In this document: positions 1-12,070 of the stretch, piece after piece | How the letters are laid out: every line of letters starts with the position of its first letter | Position numbering within the stretch: the stretch's first letter is position 1 | Assembly: GCF_958295425.1 (NCBI RefSeq) | Contig: NC_081136.1 | Coordinates: 3,063,811-3,127,810 of the forward strand | Origin: Solea solea | Lineage: Eukaryota > Chordata > Actinopteri > Pleuronectiformes > Soleidae | Length of the DNA stretch: 64,000 bases | Direction of reading: 5' to 3' | Made by a program: the position numbers and the translations under genes | Notes under the pieces: generated by a model | What the model saw: only the letters and a program-made list of their open reading frames with translations | Told to the model about the DNA's origin: nothing | Databases searched by the model: none

Positions 1-1194
1 GGTAAAAAGTGATAATTAGGATAATTGGGAAATTTGGCCACGAAATATGAATTAGTTCCGACGAAATAGGTAAAAGGTGCGCACGAAATGAATCATATCA
101 ATAAGATTGTCATGATTTACCTCGAGAGTTGCACAAGTAAAGCGAGTGAAGAGGGCGGAAACTTCAGGGATGGACAGAGATTATAGTGTGATTGAGTTTT
201 ATTTTAGGTTGGGAGTGAGTTACAAAGATAGTGATCCTCCTCCCCCACAGCGCTCCTCTGCTTTTGAGAATATCTTAAACATAAAGTAAAATAAGGTGAA
301 TTTAAGTGGGTTTTTTTTATTATTGTTTTTTTTATTGACAAAAAAGTATAGACTGACCTTGTGTTTCTGTTCAGAACTGGAATTATCTACTATTATTATA
401 ATAACAGGCTACTGAGTTCAACCACGGTGGATGTTCTCGTTTTCCTCCACAACAACTCAAAATAAACTATAATGGATGGATTATGTACATAATTATCAGC
501 GGTTGAAGTTTAAATAAAGAGTAAATGAAGTAGAACTGATGGCTGTTAGTTCAACTCAGATTAGATTTGTCAGGCTTGGACAAAAAAAAATAAGACCTTG
601 TGTGTCGGGTTTGGTCAATATTCTTCATTAATATGCACTGTCCCATTAAAAAGTAATAAATCTACAAATGTACGATTGAAAACCAACTTTTTAGACTGCG
701 AACCAACGTATTATTAGTGTTAATGTGACGACAGGTTCTCAATTTGGTTTGGTAACCGGAACCATGTCAGAGCAGCAAGAGGGTGTGAAAGAGACAGATT
801 CTCAAACATCAACTCCAGCTTTTCCGCCTTCTTTTCTCTCCCTCCTCCCTTTTTTTTTGTCTTGTTGTCCACTCTGAGGGTGTGTGTGTGAGGGAGGGTG
901 AGGAGGGAGGGTGTGAGACAATCTGCTCTTGTTTCCTGCAAAGTCTGCTGCTGCCAGGAGTCAGCACGGGCAGGGATAAAGAGAAGCGCAGTGGAGGCCA
1001 CATTTCTGCACTGCCTCCCTCTTACAATACACTGCCATTACCATCTGTTACACACACACACACACACACATGGAGGAGTGTGTGTGTATGAATGACATGT
1101 GTCAGACTTGGCCGCAGCACGTTTCTTCAGGGTTAAGGACGATTGTGAGGGAGTCGACCGACATATGGTGGAATAATTAGTGTTTTACCCCCCC

Positions 1195-1225
<31 letters not shown>

Positions 1226-1650
1226 TGAAAGCAATGCCCTGCTGTGGAGCTGAGGTGTGTGTGTGTGTGTGTGTGCCCGGGGGAAAATGCCTTCACATCA
1301 GAAGCAGAAGCTTTGAAAGGAGCGGCAGGGCAGGCCTCCCACCGGACCTCAGGTCCTTTCACTCCCCGACCAAACCGCGGGGCCACCAGGAGGGCGGCGC
1401 TGTGGGCACTTCCTCACCAGAGATTTGCACTTAACCCAACACAAACCCCCCACCCCCCCAATGAAAGTGAGTGAGAGAAAGAGATTAAGAGCTAACGACG
1501 AGCTTGGTGGCCTCCACTGCCACCAAGCTCCAGGAAGGAGGAGGAGGAGGAGGAGGAGGAAGAAACAGAGGAGAGAAGTTGTTAATGAGCAGCGAGTGCC
1601 GGAGTCAAAAGGAGTCAGCCAGCGTCCTCCACCCGTTGGGCGTGAAAGCA
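1..1650. other. Intergenic DNA, no gene recognised
   Basis: AT-rich sequence without any ORF I can relate to a protein family. The second half carries CA and TG microsatellites (1051-1070, 1199-1225, 1255-1275) and a short GGA run near 1536-1560. Short ORFs here are driven by these simple repeats (poly His-Thr, poly Cys-Val, poly Arg or Leu) and are not credible genes. Confidence 0.6.
1199..1275. repeat. Facing (CA)n and (TG)n microsatellites
   Basis: A CA tract at 1199-1225 is followed 30 bases later by a TG tract at 1255-1275. The two are complementary and could fold into a hairpin. Similar facing tracts occur at 20468-20526. Confidence 0.85.
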
Positions 1651-1654
1651 GCAG

Positions 1655-1880
1655 GTGTTTGTGTCGATAAGCCTCACCCTCCAGCGCCGGGATCTGTGGA
1701 GCGGTGAAGGCGGTGCATGCGCTCGGCGTCCTGACCGCAGACGGAGACCGAGGCTCGGGTCTGGACTTGAAGTTCTGGAAACGCGGCGGTCGGAAGTCCT
1801 CGGGGCGAGCTTTCATGTGGGACAGGAAGCGTGGACACAGTGAGGGACGAGACACTGGGCGGACGGGAGGCTGATAGCGA
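1655..1880. other. GC- and CpG-rich block (candidate CpG island)
   Basis: This stretch is clearly richer in G+C and CpG than the AT-rich DNA on both sides, with many CGCCG, GCGGCG and CGGTCGG words. Teleost promoters and first exons often look like this. A 168-codon open frame on the minus strand (1349-1855) covers it, but its protein is arginine/proline/leucine-rich, includes a leucine run encoded by the GGA repeat, and matches no family I know. It could be a promoter or first exon of a transcript leaving the window to the left, or simply a GC-rich island. Confidence 0.35.
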
Positions 1881-2000
1881 GACAGAAGAAGGAGACAGAA
1901 GAAGAGTCACTTTAAAGCTGAAGTGTCCACTATCACTATCAGCTCCACACGACTGCTCCTCAGAATAGCTGTGTTCGGATGTCATGAGAAACCCCACGCT

Positions 2001-5000
2001 GCACGCAGGAAGTGATTCGTTTCACGTTAAAATAGACAGAGGCGACATCGACATTGCGCTAGTAAAGCGAGGCGACTGCAAACAGGTTGGAGTTGAACTG
2101 AAAACAGAAAAAGTGAATATTGCAGCTCAAAAAACCCCAAAACATTTTGTCAAATAAACTCTTCACATCTCCGGCCCCGCCCCTGCTCTGCCGCTGTATA
2201 CACTCAAACGCTCCCCCTGTCAGGTCTGTTTTCAGATGACAGACGCAGCAAACGCAAAGAGCTTGCTAGTTTCTGTTCACAAAAACAAACCTGAGGCAAA
2301 ATAATAACATCAACAACAACAGAAAAGCCCCTAAAAGTTACGTACTACAGTTTTAAATCTAAATAGTAATAGAAATGAATGCAGTCAAAGAAGAAGACCA
2401 ACATTTGTGTCCATGAATGAAGAAAGACGATCAACGAGTCTGCTATGGAAGCCCACATCTGACGAAAGACATGAAAAATAAACATATGAATTTTTTATTT
2501 CTTAAAAAGAAATAATAAAACTAATAATAAACAGTTCATCTATTTTTCAACTTCCTGTTATGGCTTTTTAATTCAGACTAAGTCCACTTTGATTTCTGTA
2601 AGAGAGTTTTGTTTAAATGACAGGTAATAATTCATGAATGTTAACACAATAAAACAAAAGAAAATAAGATTTTTATCCAAAAGCGAGTAAGAACACAATA
2701 AAACTGATAATGATAATAATATTTTACAATATTTTTAACATTTTACTGGGATGACACAAAACGGGGTAAATGGAATAAAAAGAAAATTATAAAACCAAAT
2801 TTAGATTTAGTTTTTTGAAAAAATAAAATGTAAAAAGAGACATTAATGACATGTATGTATTTACTTTTGAATTAATCCGGAATTTTTAACAAAATATTGA
2901 GCCTAATCTACTATTTCTGCAGGCATTATTTTTGCTTTAATCAACATAACTCATTTATAAGAGTCTGTATTTATCTATTTTTACATGTAACAAATGAAGT
3001 AAGAGAGTAGTAAAATAGACAAAATAAAGGCATTTAAAACGAATTTAACCTTTTTTTTTTACTTTTACTTTTTGCATTAATTCAATAAAACTTCAAAATA
3101 AAAACCAAACTAAAAAAAAAAAAAACCCAACTGTGTTCAATGAAAGTCCTGCTCTTCTGTTGTGATTTGTTGAAGGGGGAATTTCAAATGATGCAAGCTG
3201 CCACCGCTGCCCTCTTGTGCTGAGAGAATGTATTGCACTTCAACACACACACACACACACACACATACACAGTGAGTGTGTCCAGCTCTCTGCTCAGTCT
3301 CCTCCTCTTCTGAAGAAGAAAAGGAGGCAGAAAATGATGTGAAGTGCGATAAAACAATGTAGAGCAAACACACACACACACACGGTCAATATTGAAAATG
3401 GAGACAGAGAGACAGAGAGACAGAGAGGAGGACGAGAGCTGCTGAAAACTCCACTTTGGCCTTTAGAGACCAAACACTCGTAATAAACGGGCGACAGGCG
3501 CTTTTATTTGACTTGGATTTAAAGCAGCACGTGAAGTTCGTCTCCTCGCCTCCTTCAACACACACAACAAAAACACAACGTGTGTGTGTGTGTGTGTGTG
3601 TCGGTGAACCAGGAGACCTTCAGATGGAGGGAGGAAGGCGGGGTCACTGTCTGTGACTCACACAGGGAGGATCAAGCCTCTAAATCCCTGCAACCATCTC
3701 CCCTCAGATCTGCAGGCTTTAAAAGATTCGCATTCTTGTGATGTAAAGAGGAGGAGAAGTGAGGCAGAGGCGGCAGAACAAGGAGCAAGGAGCTCCTCCT
3801 CCACGCTCCCCGTCCTCCCCTACGGCCCTTCCCCTCATTACCTGTCACTCAGGGACGTCAAAAGGCCCGAGAGGCGCTTTTGTGTCATCACAACAAGTAA
3901 CGTTTAGAGCGAGCAGGTCTGAGCACGACGGTGCTACAGAGGGACCAAAATAATGACAATAATGAAAAAGAAGCTCTATTTAAAGCATCCACACACACAC
4001 ACACGCGCACACAGTTCAATGTCATTTAAATATCACACACACACACACATACAGGTGATCCACCTGGAGAGAGTTTGTTTACACTGTTCACACACCATCA
4101 ACAATACTCCCTGATTCTTTATTTAGTTTATTCTCTTCACACGTGAGATATTATGTTAGCAGAAACGTCGCAACTGTGGGGAAAAGACGGGAAACTGTTT
4201 CCTTCTTCTGCTCAAGAGTTTTTATATGTGGACACACTGGCGCAAAGTTAGCATCGTTAGCAGTAAGAAGCAGTAAGGGTCGGTGGTGGCGGCGGTGGTG
4301 TTGTGGAGGTGGGTGGGGTCAGATTGTGGGGGCGGGGCTGACTCGGGGACAGCGTGGGCCTGCTAAAGCGCGCTCATTGTCTCAACCATTGAAAGTAGAA
4401 AGTTTCTCTGAATGCTAAGCTGCATCTGAGCCCGGGCTCCTGACACGAGCTGATAATCAGATTTACTCCTCCGAATCCGCCGGACTCCACAATGTGTCCC
4501 ACTGTCACCATGTCCAACATCCCCTACCCTCCGTCCACCCTCCTCCTCGTCCCCCACAGCAAAGCTAATTACACCCCGCAGAAACACAAATCTCCATGAT
4601 TTAAAAAGTCACTTTTTTTTGAGGGGTTTAACCTTGTTAGAGCCTGAGCCTGGCTTTCTTTCTCTGTGAAGAATCCTCTGTTCCTGCAGACGCTGGGACA
4701 TAGACACACTTGTGTCTCCGCTCACAGTCGTCTGCCTTTCACAGAGTTCACTCAGAGGCACTGTAATTAACTGTATGTGTGTGTGTGTGTGTGTGTTTAG
4801 AGGTGAGGAGGGGGGAGGAGGGTGAGGGAGCACAGGCGAGTCCGTCCTCTGCAGGCCATCTGGGACTCTGACTAACTAATAGACTTCCTACATTCATTGA
4901 GCCGCGCTGCGACTTGTGCGTCTCAATCAGGGAGCTGTTGACCACAAACAGGCTCCGTAATGACATTAGCCAGTATGTGGCTGTGTGAGGACAGCGTGTG

Positions 5001-5200
5001 GGCTGCCTGACGCCAGGAGGTCAGCCTGTTTCCTGGGGGCCTGCAGGGGCCCCCGGAGGAGCCCACACCAGTGTCATGGATGTCGACGGAAACTGTAATG
5101 CTGGCCGTCTGTAACTGCTGCAACTGATACAGTTATTTTACTGCAAAGCAGAACTATGCAGGGTTTTTACCTTAATGCAACAGCTTCAGAGTCATTGTGA
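2001..5200. other. Intergenic DNA, no gene recognised
   Basis: From about 2300 to 3120 the sequence is very AT-rich with poly(A)/poly(T) runs. From 3240 on it has CA/TG microsatellites (3244-3265, 3581-3601, 4775-4796), GACAGAGA repeats near 3401-3430 and a GGTGG-rich block near 4280-4310. I see no coding exon. Confidence 0.55.
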
Positions 5201-5214
5201 TGGTTAAATCTTGT

Positions 5215-5640
5215 CTTGTTGCCGGGGAGATTAGGGGCTCCCCCTAGTGGAAAACTAGCCTTGTAAGACCCAAATCCTAAGTCTTGCAAGAAACCCCAAA
5301 TTGTTTCACGGCACTACAGACACCCCCCCGTCTATAAGATCCAGGCAGTGATAGCGTAATTTTAGACGTTCATCATGGCAGAGCCGGTCAAAAAGAAGCA
5401 GAAAAAACGCTGTCAGGGGAAGCGAGGAAGAGGAAACGACCGTGTGACCCGAGAATTTAAAAACACAGAAGTGAAACCGATGCCGACCGACACGGACATG
5501 GCTCCACGGCTTGTGTTTGCCTATTTTTTGTGAAGTAAAGGTCGACAGGTAACTGATTGAATATGCACTATCTTACTGGGAGATACAGCGCCACCTACAG
5601 AGGCGGAGTCAGACGTACACGGCCAATTAATCTCTTGTCT
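5215..5640 (+). mobile_element. Probable non-autonomous transposon remnant with a small basic ORF
   Basis: The stretch has the look of a teleost dispersed element: a compact block with phrases such as CCCCCTAGTGG and GGCGCCACCT-like words at both sides (5242-5251, 5590-5600) around a short ORF. The ORF at 5374-5532 encodes about 52 residues beginning MAEPVKKKQKKRCQGKRGRG, strongly basic and like a nuclear localisation signal. Small lysine-rich ORFs of this kind are common in teleost repeats. I do not recognise the family, and it could instead be a diverged first exon. Confidence 0.3.
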
Positions 5641-5849
5641 AACATCAGTGTCTGACCTCTTCAAATGGATGCCGAAAAGACATGGACATGGTTTGACACT
5701 GGCTTCAAAAAGTCTTCCAAGAAGAGTGGAAGCTGTTGTAGCTGCAAAAGTGGGACCATCTCTATATTAAAGTACTTTATATGTATTTTAATGGTGGTCC
5801 TATTAGTGTATGTACTGTATATGCTGCAAAAATAAGCTAAGCATTCACA

Positions 5850-6060
5850 TTCTCACATTCTTCTCTATTTGCAGAACACCAATTAGTGATCATGAATTGT
5901 CCAACCCTCCAATTGCCAGCCCCAATTCCCCGCCAAACGTGAAACATAAATGCCTCAAATTTGACACCTTTGTTGCCCCGCGCCACCCGTTTAAACGAAT
6001 TAAAGGAACAATGCGACAAGGGAACAACAAAGGCGAGCGACTCGGCCTCTGAGTGAAACC
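5850..6060. promoter_or_regulatory. Candidate cis-regulatory block (homeodomain/SOX-type motifs)
   Basis: Even-composition DNA between AT-rich flanks, with CCAATTAGTGATCATGAA, two CCAATT words, a TTAAACGAATTAAAGG stretch and AACAATGCG / AACAACAAAGG SOX-like sites. No splice or coding signal is convincing. The motif density suggests an enhancer of the developmental kind. This is inference from appearance only. Confidence 0.3.
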
Positions 6061-6188
6061 ATAAAACTTGTCTTGACCTCCTTGTTCACACATATTAAAG
6101 TGTTTCAGGGCAGCGCTGTGCTTGTTTGGGCACCTGTACATTCTGTCCCGCACCGTCCCTTAGCAGCTCGTGTCCCAGGTGACAGGAC

Positions 6189-6260
6189 GGGGGGGGGGGG
6201 GGGGGGGCGCGTTTTTGACGCCTATATAAAGCGGACCGCTGGGTCAACAGCCTCTTGTCG
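6189..6260 (+). promoter_or_regulatory. G19 run followed by an orphan TATA box
   Basis: A run of 19 G (6189-6207) is followed by GCGCG and then TATATAAAG at 6223-6231 in a locally GC-rich setting, the arrangement of a core promoter. No credible ORF follows: the first ATG at 6317 opens a frame of only a few codons. It may drive a noncoding RNA, belong to a transposon, or be chance. The G run could form quadruplex or triplex DNA. Confidence 0.3.
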
Positions 6261-6683
6261 ACCTGCCTGTCTGTTTAGACAGAGACACTCTGTGTCACCG
6301 TAGGTTTACCATCACAATGCCCTCTTGATTTATTAGATATAGCAGGAGCGGAGCCGAGGTGGAGGACGGCGGTGGCGGTGGCGTTGGCGTTGGCGTTGGC
6401 GGCGGTGGTGATGCCGGCGCTGATGAACTCGCTGAAGGCAGATCAGGATGTAAATGAGGCTGTAAGGACCAGCAAACCTCTTTGTCTGTCGACTTTACTT
6501 GTTTGTTTAACCAGAGGCCGAGACAGGAAGCCGGCCCACACAACTCTGCCGTCGCCACGGCAACCCCACTGTTAATTGTGGCACATCCACTCCCAGACTC
6601 TTTTGAGCAAAGGGGAGAGGTGGAGACTTTAGAGTGTTGGACGGGAGAAAAGAGTGTGTGTGGGCGTTCTTGTATTTGTTACC

Positions 6684-6836
6684 TCTGTGGGACCTTGTCA
6701 GGACCAGCAGTCCTCATGGAGACCAAGACCTGGTCCTAATGAGGCAGAACCTAATTTCTGAGGAACTGGTTAATTTTGAGATTTAACATGTGGTTAAGTT
6801 AAGGTTAAGGTTAGGCATTAACTAGTTATAGTTAAA
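6684..6836 (+). repeat. Dispersed repeat family A, copy 1
   Basis: Contains the family core CCTCATGGAGACC, then CCTGGTCCTAATGAGGCAGA, then AGGTTAAGG-type simple sequence. Near-identical cores occur at 29414-29505, 35505-35590 and 37776-37968 on the plus strand, with an inverted partial copy at 32925-32965. It is a short interspersed element common in teleosts; its class is unknown to me. Confidence 0.75.
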
Positions 6837-6959
6837 GACATATCTGCAGTGTCCAAAGAAGAAAAGCTAAATGAATCTGTGTGTTTTCTGTGTTTGTGTG
6901 AGCACAGAATTTGTCGTTTTGAAGACATTTTACAACTTCAGAGTGCTTTTTTTGAGGAT

Positions 6960-7480
6960 TAAAGGTCCTGTGTGTAACATTAAGTTGGGTTATATTGGTA
7001 GAAATGATAAACATTATCCATATTTATGTTCTCTTTATGCTTTTATCCACACGGAACTTCCTCTACACAGCTCTGTCTGTTTTTGTTCTGGAAAAGGTTT
7101 TCCGTTAACCCAAAAAACACCCAAAAAAAACCCACCCAAATGACGCTAGATGCTGTAGTACATATTCCCGGCCTGTATGTGGTGCTGTAATTCTGCCAGC
7201 TACTTTTTTCCTTTTCAAATAAAGCTTTACTTTATCAAGGAAAGAAAATATAAAGCAAAGTTAAGTAGTTAAAGCTAACAGACCAAAGAAATCTCCAAAA
7301 ACAAGAATAAATCGACAATGAATATGAGGTGAGGTGGGGCTATGACATCATCCTTTTCCCAAAGCTGTGACTTGGTTGTGTACACAAAAAAATCTCTTCA
7401 TTCGCAACTCCCAAAAATGCTCCCAAATCTCTGGTTCCTTGTGGATAAAAGCTGATAAAAAAAAAAAGATTCTCCTTAAC
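6960..7480 (+). repeat. Dispersed repeat family D, copy 1
   Basis: Shares blocks with 8500-8660 and 39930-40240: a segment reading ATGCTGTAGTACATATTCCC followed by GGCCTGTATG, later GTGGGGCTATGACATCAT, then GTGGATAAAAGCTGATAAAA. It begins with AAAGGTCCTGTGTGTAACAT, a phrase also present at 16636-16655. This looks like an old interspersed element; termini are not resolved. Confidence 0.6.
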
Positions 7481-8499
7481 TTCTTCTCATGTGTTCGGGT
7501 CCTTAACATAATTTGTTTTCCTAGCCTTAGAATGAGCCTATTTTGTGTAGTTTTCTTTAGGAACACAAGATTTCATTTTATGTTACAGCAGCGTAAGCAG
7601 AACTTTGATTCACTGGAGCTTCTCTTGCCTCTTTTCTCTCCATTTCTTCCTGTCAGTCGCGCAAATAAACAGACACTTACATACAATATCTGTTAGAAAG
7701 TGCACGTTTTGTATTCCTGTGTACATTAGACTGTAAAAAGTTCCCACTTGTTGTTTTTATAGATCTTTTTTGTACAACATTTATGTGTAAGTTTTCAGCT
7801 GCTTCTGCTCTGTCCAAACAATATCTTACTCGTCTTATTTGATCAGACACGTCTGTACAGTCAGAGTCGATAAAAACATAATTTTGTTCTTGCTAACATA
7901 GTAAAGACAAAGAGTGGGTGAAAATCTAATCTGATCACGTAACATGGTTCACCCGTTTGAAGCCAAGTGTGAACAGGACCATAGGACACAAACACACTGT
8001 ATTTGTGGACTCACGGTGTAGTGACACAGTCCTCGGTCCCACAGGACGGCCTTACTGACAAAAGACACATAAATGGGTCCCTGAAAGAAAAGAAAATAAG
8101 CCAAATTAGGGTGAAAACATTATTGATCACACACAGAGAGAGAGAGAGAGGAACACAGGAACACAGATTTAAAAACAGATCCATCAGAGCCAGATTGAGA
8201 TTGATCAGAGAGAGCAGTTCACAGATGAAGTGGTCTCTCTGTGGCCTGTGAGTCCCCACACCGAGGACAATGTCTCGTGCCTGGCAAAACAAACATAAAG
8301 AGGACACACGGTGAGGGGCCTCTCCACTCCACAGACATTTAAACCCCCACCAGTGCATTAATAACTGCTCTGTCATGATAACTGAGCTGCTGTGAAGACA
8401 CTGAGGACTCACTCAGGCCCTGAATTTACCCGATACGATCTTTATCTTTATTTTGTTGTGTTTAAAAGATTTTTTTACACACAAAACAACTTTAAATGA

Positions 8500-8660
8500 T
8501 GTATCATACATGCCAGGCCTGGGTGTGGCGCTGTAACGCTGCCACAGAACACCGATTAAGATGGCAAGAGGTGGGGCGATGACATTATTATTTTAGGGAT
8601 CCCAAAATGTTGGTTATGTGAGGATAAATATGATACAAAAAAAATAAAAATAAATATTTT
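8500..8660 (+). repeat. Dispersed repeat family D, copy 2 (partial)
   Basis: Has the CCAGGCCTGGGTGTGGCGCT block, then GTGGGGCGATGACATTATTA and GTGAGGATAAATATGATA, collinear with family D at 6960-7480 and 39930-40240 but shortened. Confidence 0.55.
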
Positions 8661-10240
8661 TTATCAAATGTCACAATTGCTAATGTTGATTAGCGTCCAT
8701 TTACCATGGAAAACACCCAGAAATCATGCACGGTATCATGGGTAATGGGAGTATGGTGGACAGCCGAAACCTTACAATATTATAGAGAGAGAGAAGAATA
8801 AAAACCAGGAAGAAATCTATGAAAGAATTAGCTTTAAAAATGTGGAGAATTTGCCTCGGCAGGTTGTGGTGAAAGGGAAAATAATGGGGGATGGGGCAGA
8901 GGACAGAAGAGAGAGAACAGGATCAAATATAACAGATGTCAGGATAGATCTAAAGGTAGTATGACTGTATACTGGCAGTGATTCAAGAAGTTATTGGCTC
9001 CATGTTGCAGCGGTTTTCTGACTGATGGGGTCTGGTCTCCCACGTCCCCACCATCTGCTCAGTTAACACACCGTCTTTTTCCTCCTTTTCTTCTTAACGC
9101 GTCGAGTCCTCGGGACAGTATGGTGGTCTTATGGCGCGGGCACTCCGGCGTGACCCACGGATCAAGGGCCAACGTGTTGGCTCATCAATCACTGCAGTGA
9201 TACCAACAGCTCGTCCGTCTCTCTCCCTTTCAGCTCCGCAAGAAGCACCGAGTCGGCTCCAGAGCCTCTCCACTGCAGGGAGCGGGAGAGCAGATCCTCC
9301 CAGGACTCACCCTTTGATTCAGGCCCTGTAACCTCACGCCAGAGTGGGTGACAGAGGCTGAAATAGACTCGCAGGGCGGGAGGACAAAGAGACCTGACAT
9401 CCGTGTTACACGTGCGTTTCCCTTTTCCTTTAAGAGTGCGCTGGTGTGGAGATTTCCAACTGCTGGTGGCACATCCTTAAACCCTTTCAGCGCCACCATG
9501 AGACAGGAGGGCAGTGTCAGCTCTGTCCATCCCATCGCCTTTGTCTGCTTCATTTAGTTTGACCTCTTGAACCGGGAATTTAGAACCAAACTGAAAGAAC
9601 AATGCGTCACAGTAGAGGGAATCTGAATCAAATAAAACAATGTCATCTGCATATATATCATATATACTGTATATATTCTGGTAACTGTGTGTCTTATCTT
9701 ATCTTGTCTCATCTTATCTTTACATATCGGCCCTTGAATTTTACACATTTGAACTTGTCTGATGGGACTTCCCATGTGAAATTTAAATGCCAAATCTGTA
9801 ATCCTGATCCTGCATACCCGTATCAAATTCAGTTCCAATCCGTTGATTTTTAACAGAGATATGATTGACCTTTTTCAGAGTTTTGCCCATTTTTAATAAA
9901 TTGGGATTTCTTGAGCATTCATAGCCGTTTGTGGCGTCGTTGGTGGGCGGATTCTTACAAAATTCTAAATTTAATGGGAGCATACTTGGGTGATCACCGA
10001 TCCAGTACAAAGAAATTGGATTGTTCCGTAGTAAAGTACAGTGTGTTTTGTTGTTGTCTGTTCATATTTTGGGTAGAATGACATGAACCATTTATATAGA
10101 ATCTCGAAAAGGCAAGTAGAACATTTTTTTTTCGGCATTATTTTCTCAAAAGGAAGAAATAAATCATCCTAGAAATTGCATTTTTTTCAGGATGTCTTTA
10201 GATTTACGTTTTCTGATTTTCTTTTTTGTTTGTCAGTATT
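8661..10240. other. Intergenic DNA, no gene recognised
   Basis: Nothing coding is supported. A block of TATCTTATCTTG-type simple sequence lies at 9690-9722, next to ATATATC repeats at 9649-9675. Confidence 0.5.
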
Positions 10241-10249
10241 TTGCTTTGT

Positions 10250-10460
10250 TTGAGGAGTGAAACAAACGAGTAAAATACACTCAATTAACGACGGTCATTA
10301 CGTACAATTATGCACATTAAGCCCCAAAAAGCTTATAAAGCTTCTCCGCCCTGAATAGAAGACGTAATTGGAGGTGATTTCCCAACAAAATCGCCCCAAT
10401 CTTACTAATTACACACTAATTGAGAAAACAAGTACATTTACAGACAGCGGAGGGTGAAGT
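10250..10460. promoter_or_regulatory. Candidate enhancer-like block, dense TAATTA/CAATTA sites
   Basis: Within about 200 bases there are CTCAATTAACG, TCATTACG, ACAATTATGC, GACGTAATTGG, CTAATTACAC and CTAATTGAG, plus two CTTATAAAGC-type words. This clustering of homeodomain cores in unique-looking DNA is typical of vertebrate developmental enhancers. No ORF or splice signal explains it. Conservation could not be tested. Confidence 0.35.
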
Positions 10461-11334
10461 GACAGAGGGTTTGGACCGACCTGAGACGACAATGTACATT
10501 AATTATATGAAGTGAAAATGATCAAGAGGCAAAATACAAATGAAAGAGAAAATTAAATAAAAAAAATCACATTTTATATGTTTGACAAATATCTTCTTCT
10601 TTCTGCTCCTTTTCAGTCTTTTAAATTTTTGTGGCATTGTTGTTTTCGTTAATAAAGATTTGTTTTTTATGTTTAATTTTCGGTTATTTTTTGATGGTTG
10701 ATCAATGTTTAATTTTTAAACAAATGGTATAAACTTGACAGGATGGAGTTTGGATTCCTTGTGGATTTTTTATTCAATATCCGGGTAACACTATTCGTCC
10801 TCACAGCATTTTTCAGACATGCTTGTAAAAATTTAATAATTTTAAGTTTCAACGGTCAACAATGTAAGTAGAAGTTCACATTTCTTTTTGTCTTACGGTG
10901 TAGACAAGTAGACGTACATTTTGCGTTGATGGAGACCCCAAAGGCAAGACGTTATGAGTTCTACTTTTTGCGTAACAAAAGAAAGAAATTATGTGTTTCA
11001 ACTGATTCCAGCTCTTGGTTGCGTTGTCATCGGTTAACTCAAGCATTAGCCTCAGGTGTAACACGACAAAAGAACACGGCTCCTTGTTCACAGTGAACGC
11101 ACCAGTGAGGCGAGTTAATGACATTAAAATCGACCATACAGTGTAACGGAGACAGGAAAAAACAAAACAACACCATCTGTGGTTTCATCGATCCGATCCT
11201 CTCTACAAATGTTGCTTTCACTGTTATTCACTTTGCCAATGGGAGGATGAAACTCCATTCACATCAGGAAGTAATGTAGTTATTCTGTCTCCAAAACAAC
11301 AAAAGAGAACAACGATTAGAGAATTTCTACTATG

Positions 11335-11810
11335 GTATATTCCATCAAATTCAAGGGCCGAATGTGCTGACACAGCTGAAGACGGGAGGGCACCTTGTAA
11401 GAGCTGCTTTGCCCATTGCATCCATTTTGCAGTGATTGTTCTTTATGGTATCTTGGTCAAAGTCAGTCTTTGTGAATTTGTCTTTGGTGAGTCAGAGATC
11501 TTGGAATTTTGATTTCCCAGACACCATGTCTCTCTTTCTTAACTTTACTCACTCTTTGTCCTGCACGGAACCTCACGTCAATGGACGGAGAAAGAGAGAC
11601 AGTGGACAGTGTCCACAACACAGCTAGTAATTACGACTCCACGTTTGTCCTGCGTAGGCCTAGTGTATGTACATTTACTTAAATATCAACTTAACTTGAC
11701 CCATGTCTTTTTTAGGATGATTTTCAAAAACTGTCAAGGGCCTTGAATATTTGTTTTTTTCAAAATTCACTAACTTTCAAGGATTTCAAGGACTTGTGTG
11801 AACCCTGGGA
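11335..11810 (+). mobile_element. Dispersed element family C, copy 1
   Basis: Collinear over about 470 bases with 25270-25840. Shared blocks include AATGTGCTGACACAGCT, CTTGTAAGAGC, GATCTTGG, ACTTTACTC, GTAATTACGACTC, GTTTGTCCTGCGTAGGC and the right end TTTCAAGGACTTGTGTGAAC followed by CCTGG. Left-end pieces TTCAAGG.CC and right-end pieces are roughly inverted, as in a DNA transposon. No transposase frame is seen, so it is non-autonomous or decayed. Confidence 0.7.
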
Positions 11811-11844
11811 AGTTTATTCAACTAGTGTTTTCCAATCCAATCCA

Positions 11845-12070
11845 ACTTGTACCACTTTATCCTCTACTGGAGGGTCATGGGTGGTCGCTGGTGCCAATCC
11901 CAGGTGACATAGGGCGATAGGCGGGGTCACACCCTGGACAGGTCGCCAGTCCATTACAGGGACACTCGGAGACAAACAACCATCCATTCTTACATTGACA
12001 CCTACGGTCATTTTTGCCTAATCCCCAAAATCTGCATATGGGGGGAAACCGGAGAACCTGGAGAGAACTT
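11845..12070 (+). repeat. Common teleost interspersed repeat (GGACAGGTCGCCAGTCCAT type)
   Basis: Carries the phrases CACTTTATCCTC, GGCGGGGTCACACCCTGG, ACAGGTCGCCAGTCCAT, GAGACAAACAACCATCCATT and GGGGGAAACCGGAGAACCTG, in the order well known from many fish genomes. Two more diverged copies lie at 53645-53880 and 53925-54150. I recognise the sequence but not its formal family name. Confidence 0.8.

Noticed and set aside
1349..1855. 168-codon minus-strand ORF as a protein gene
   Set aside because: Composition follows GC-rich DNA and a GGA repeat (leucine run); no family resemblance and no supporting splice or start context.
8011..8412. 133-codon minus-strand ORF
   Set aside because: No recognisable motif; lies across a GA repeat and ordinary intergenic DNA.
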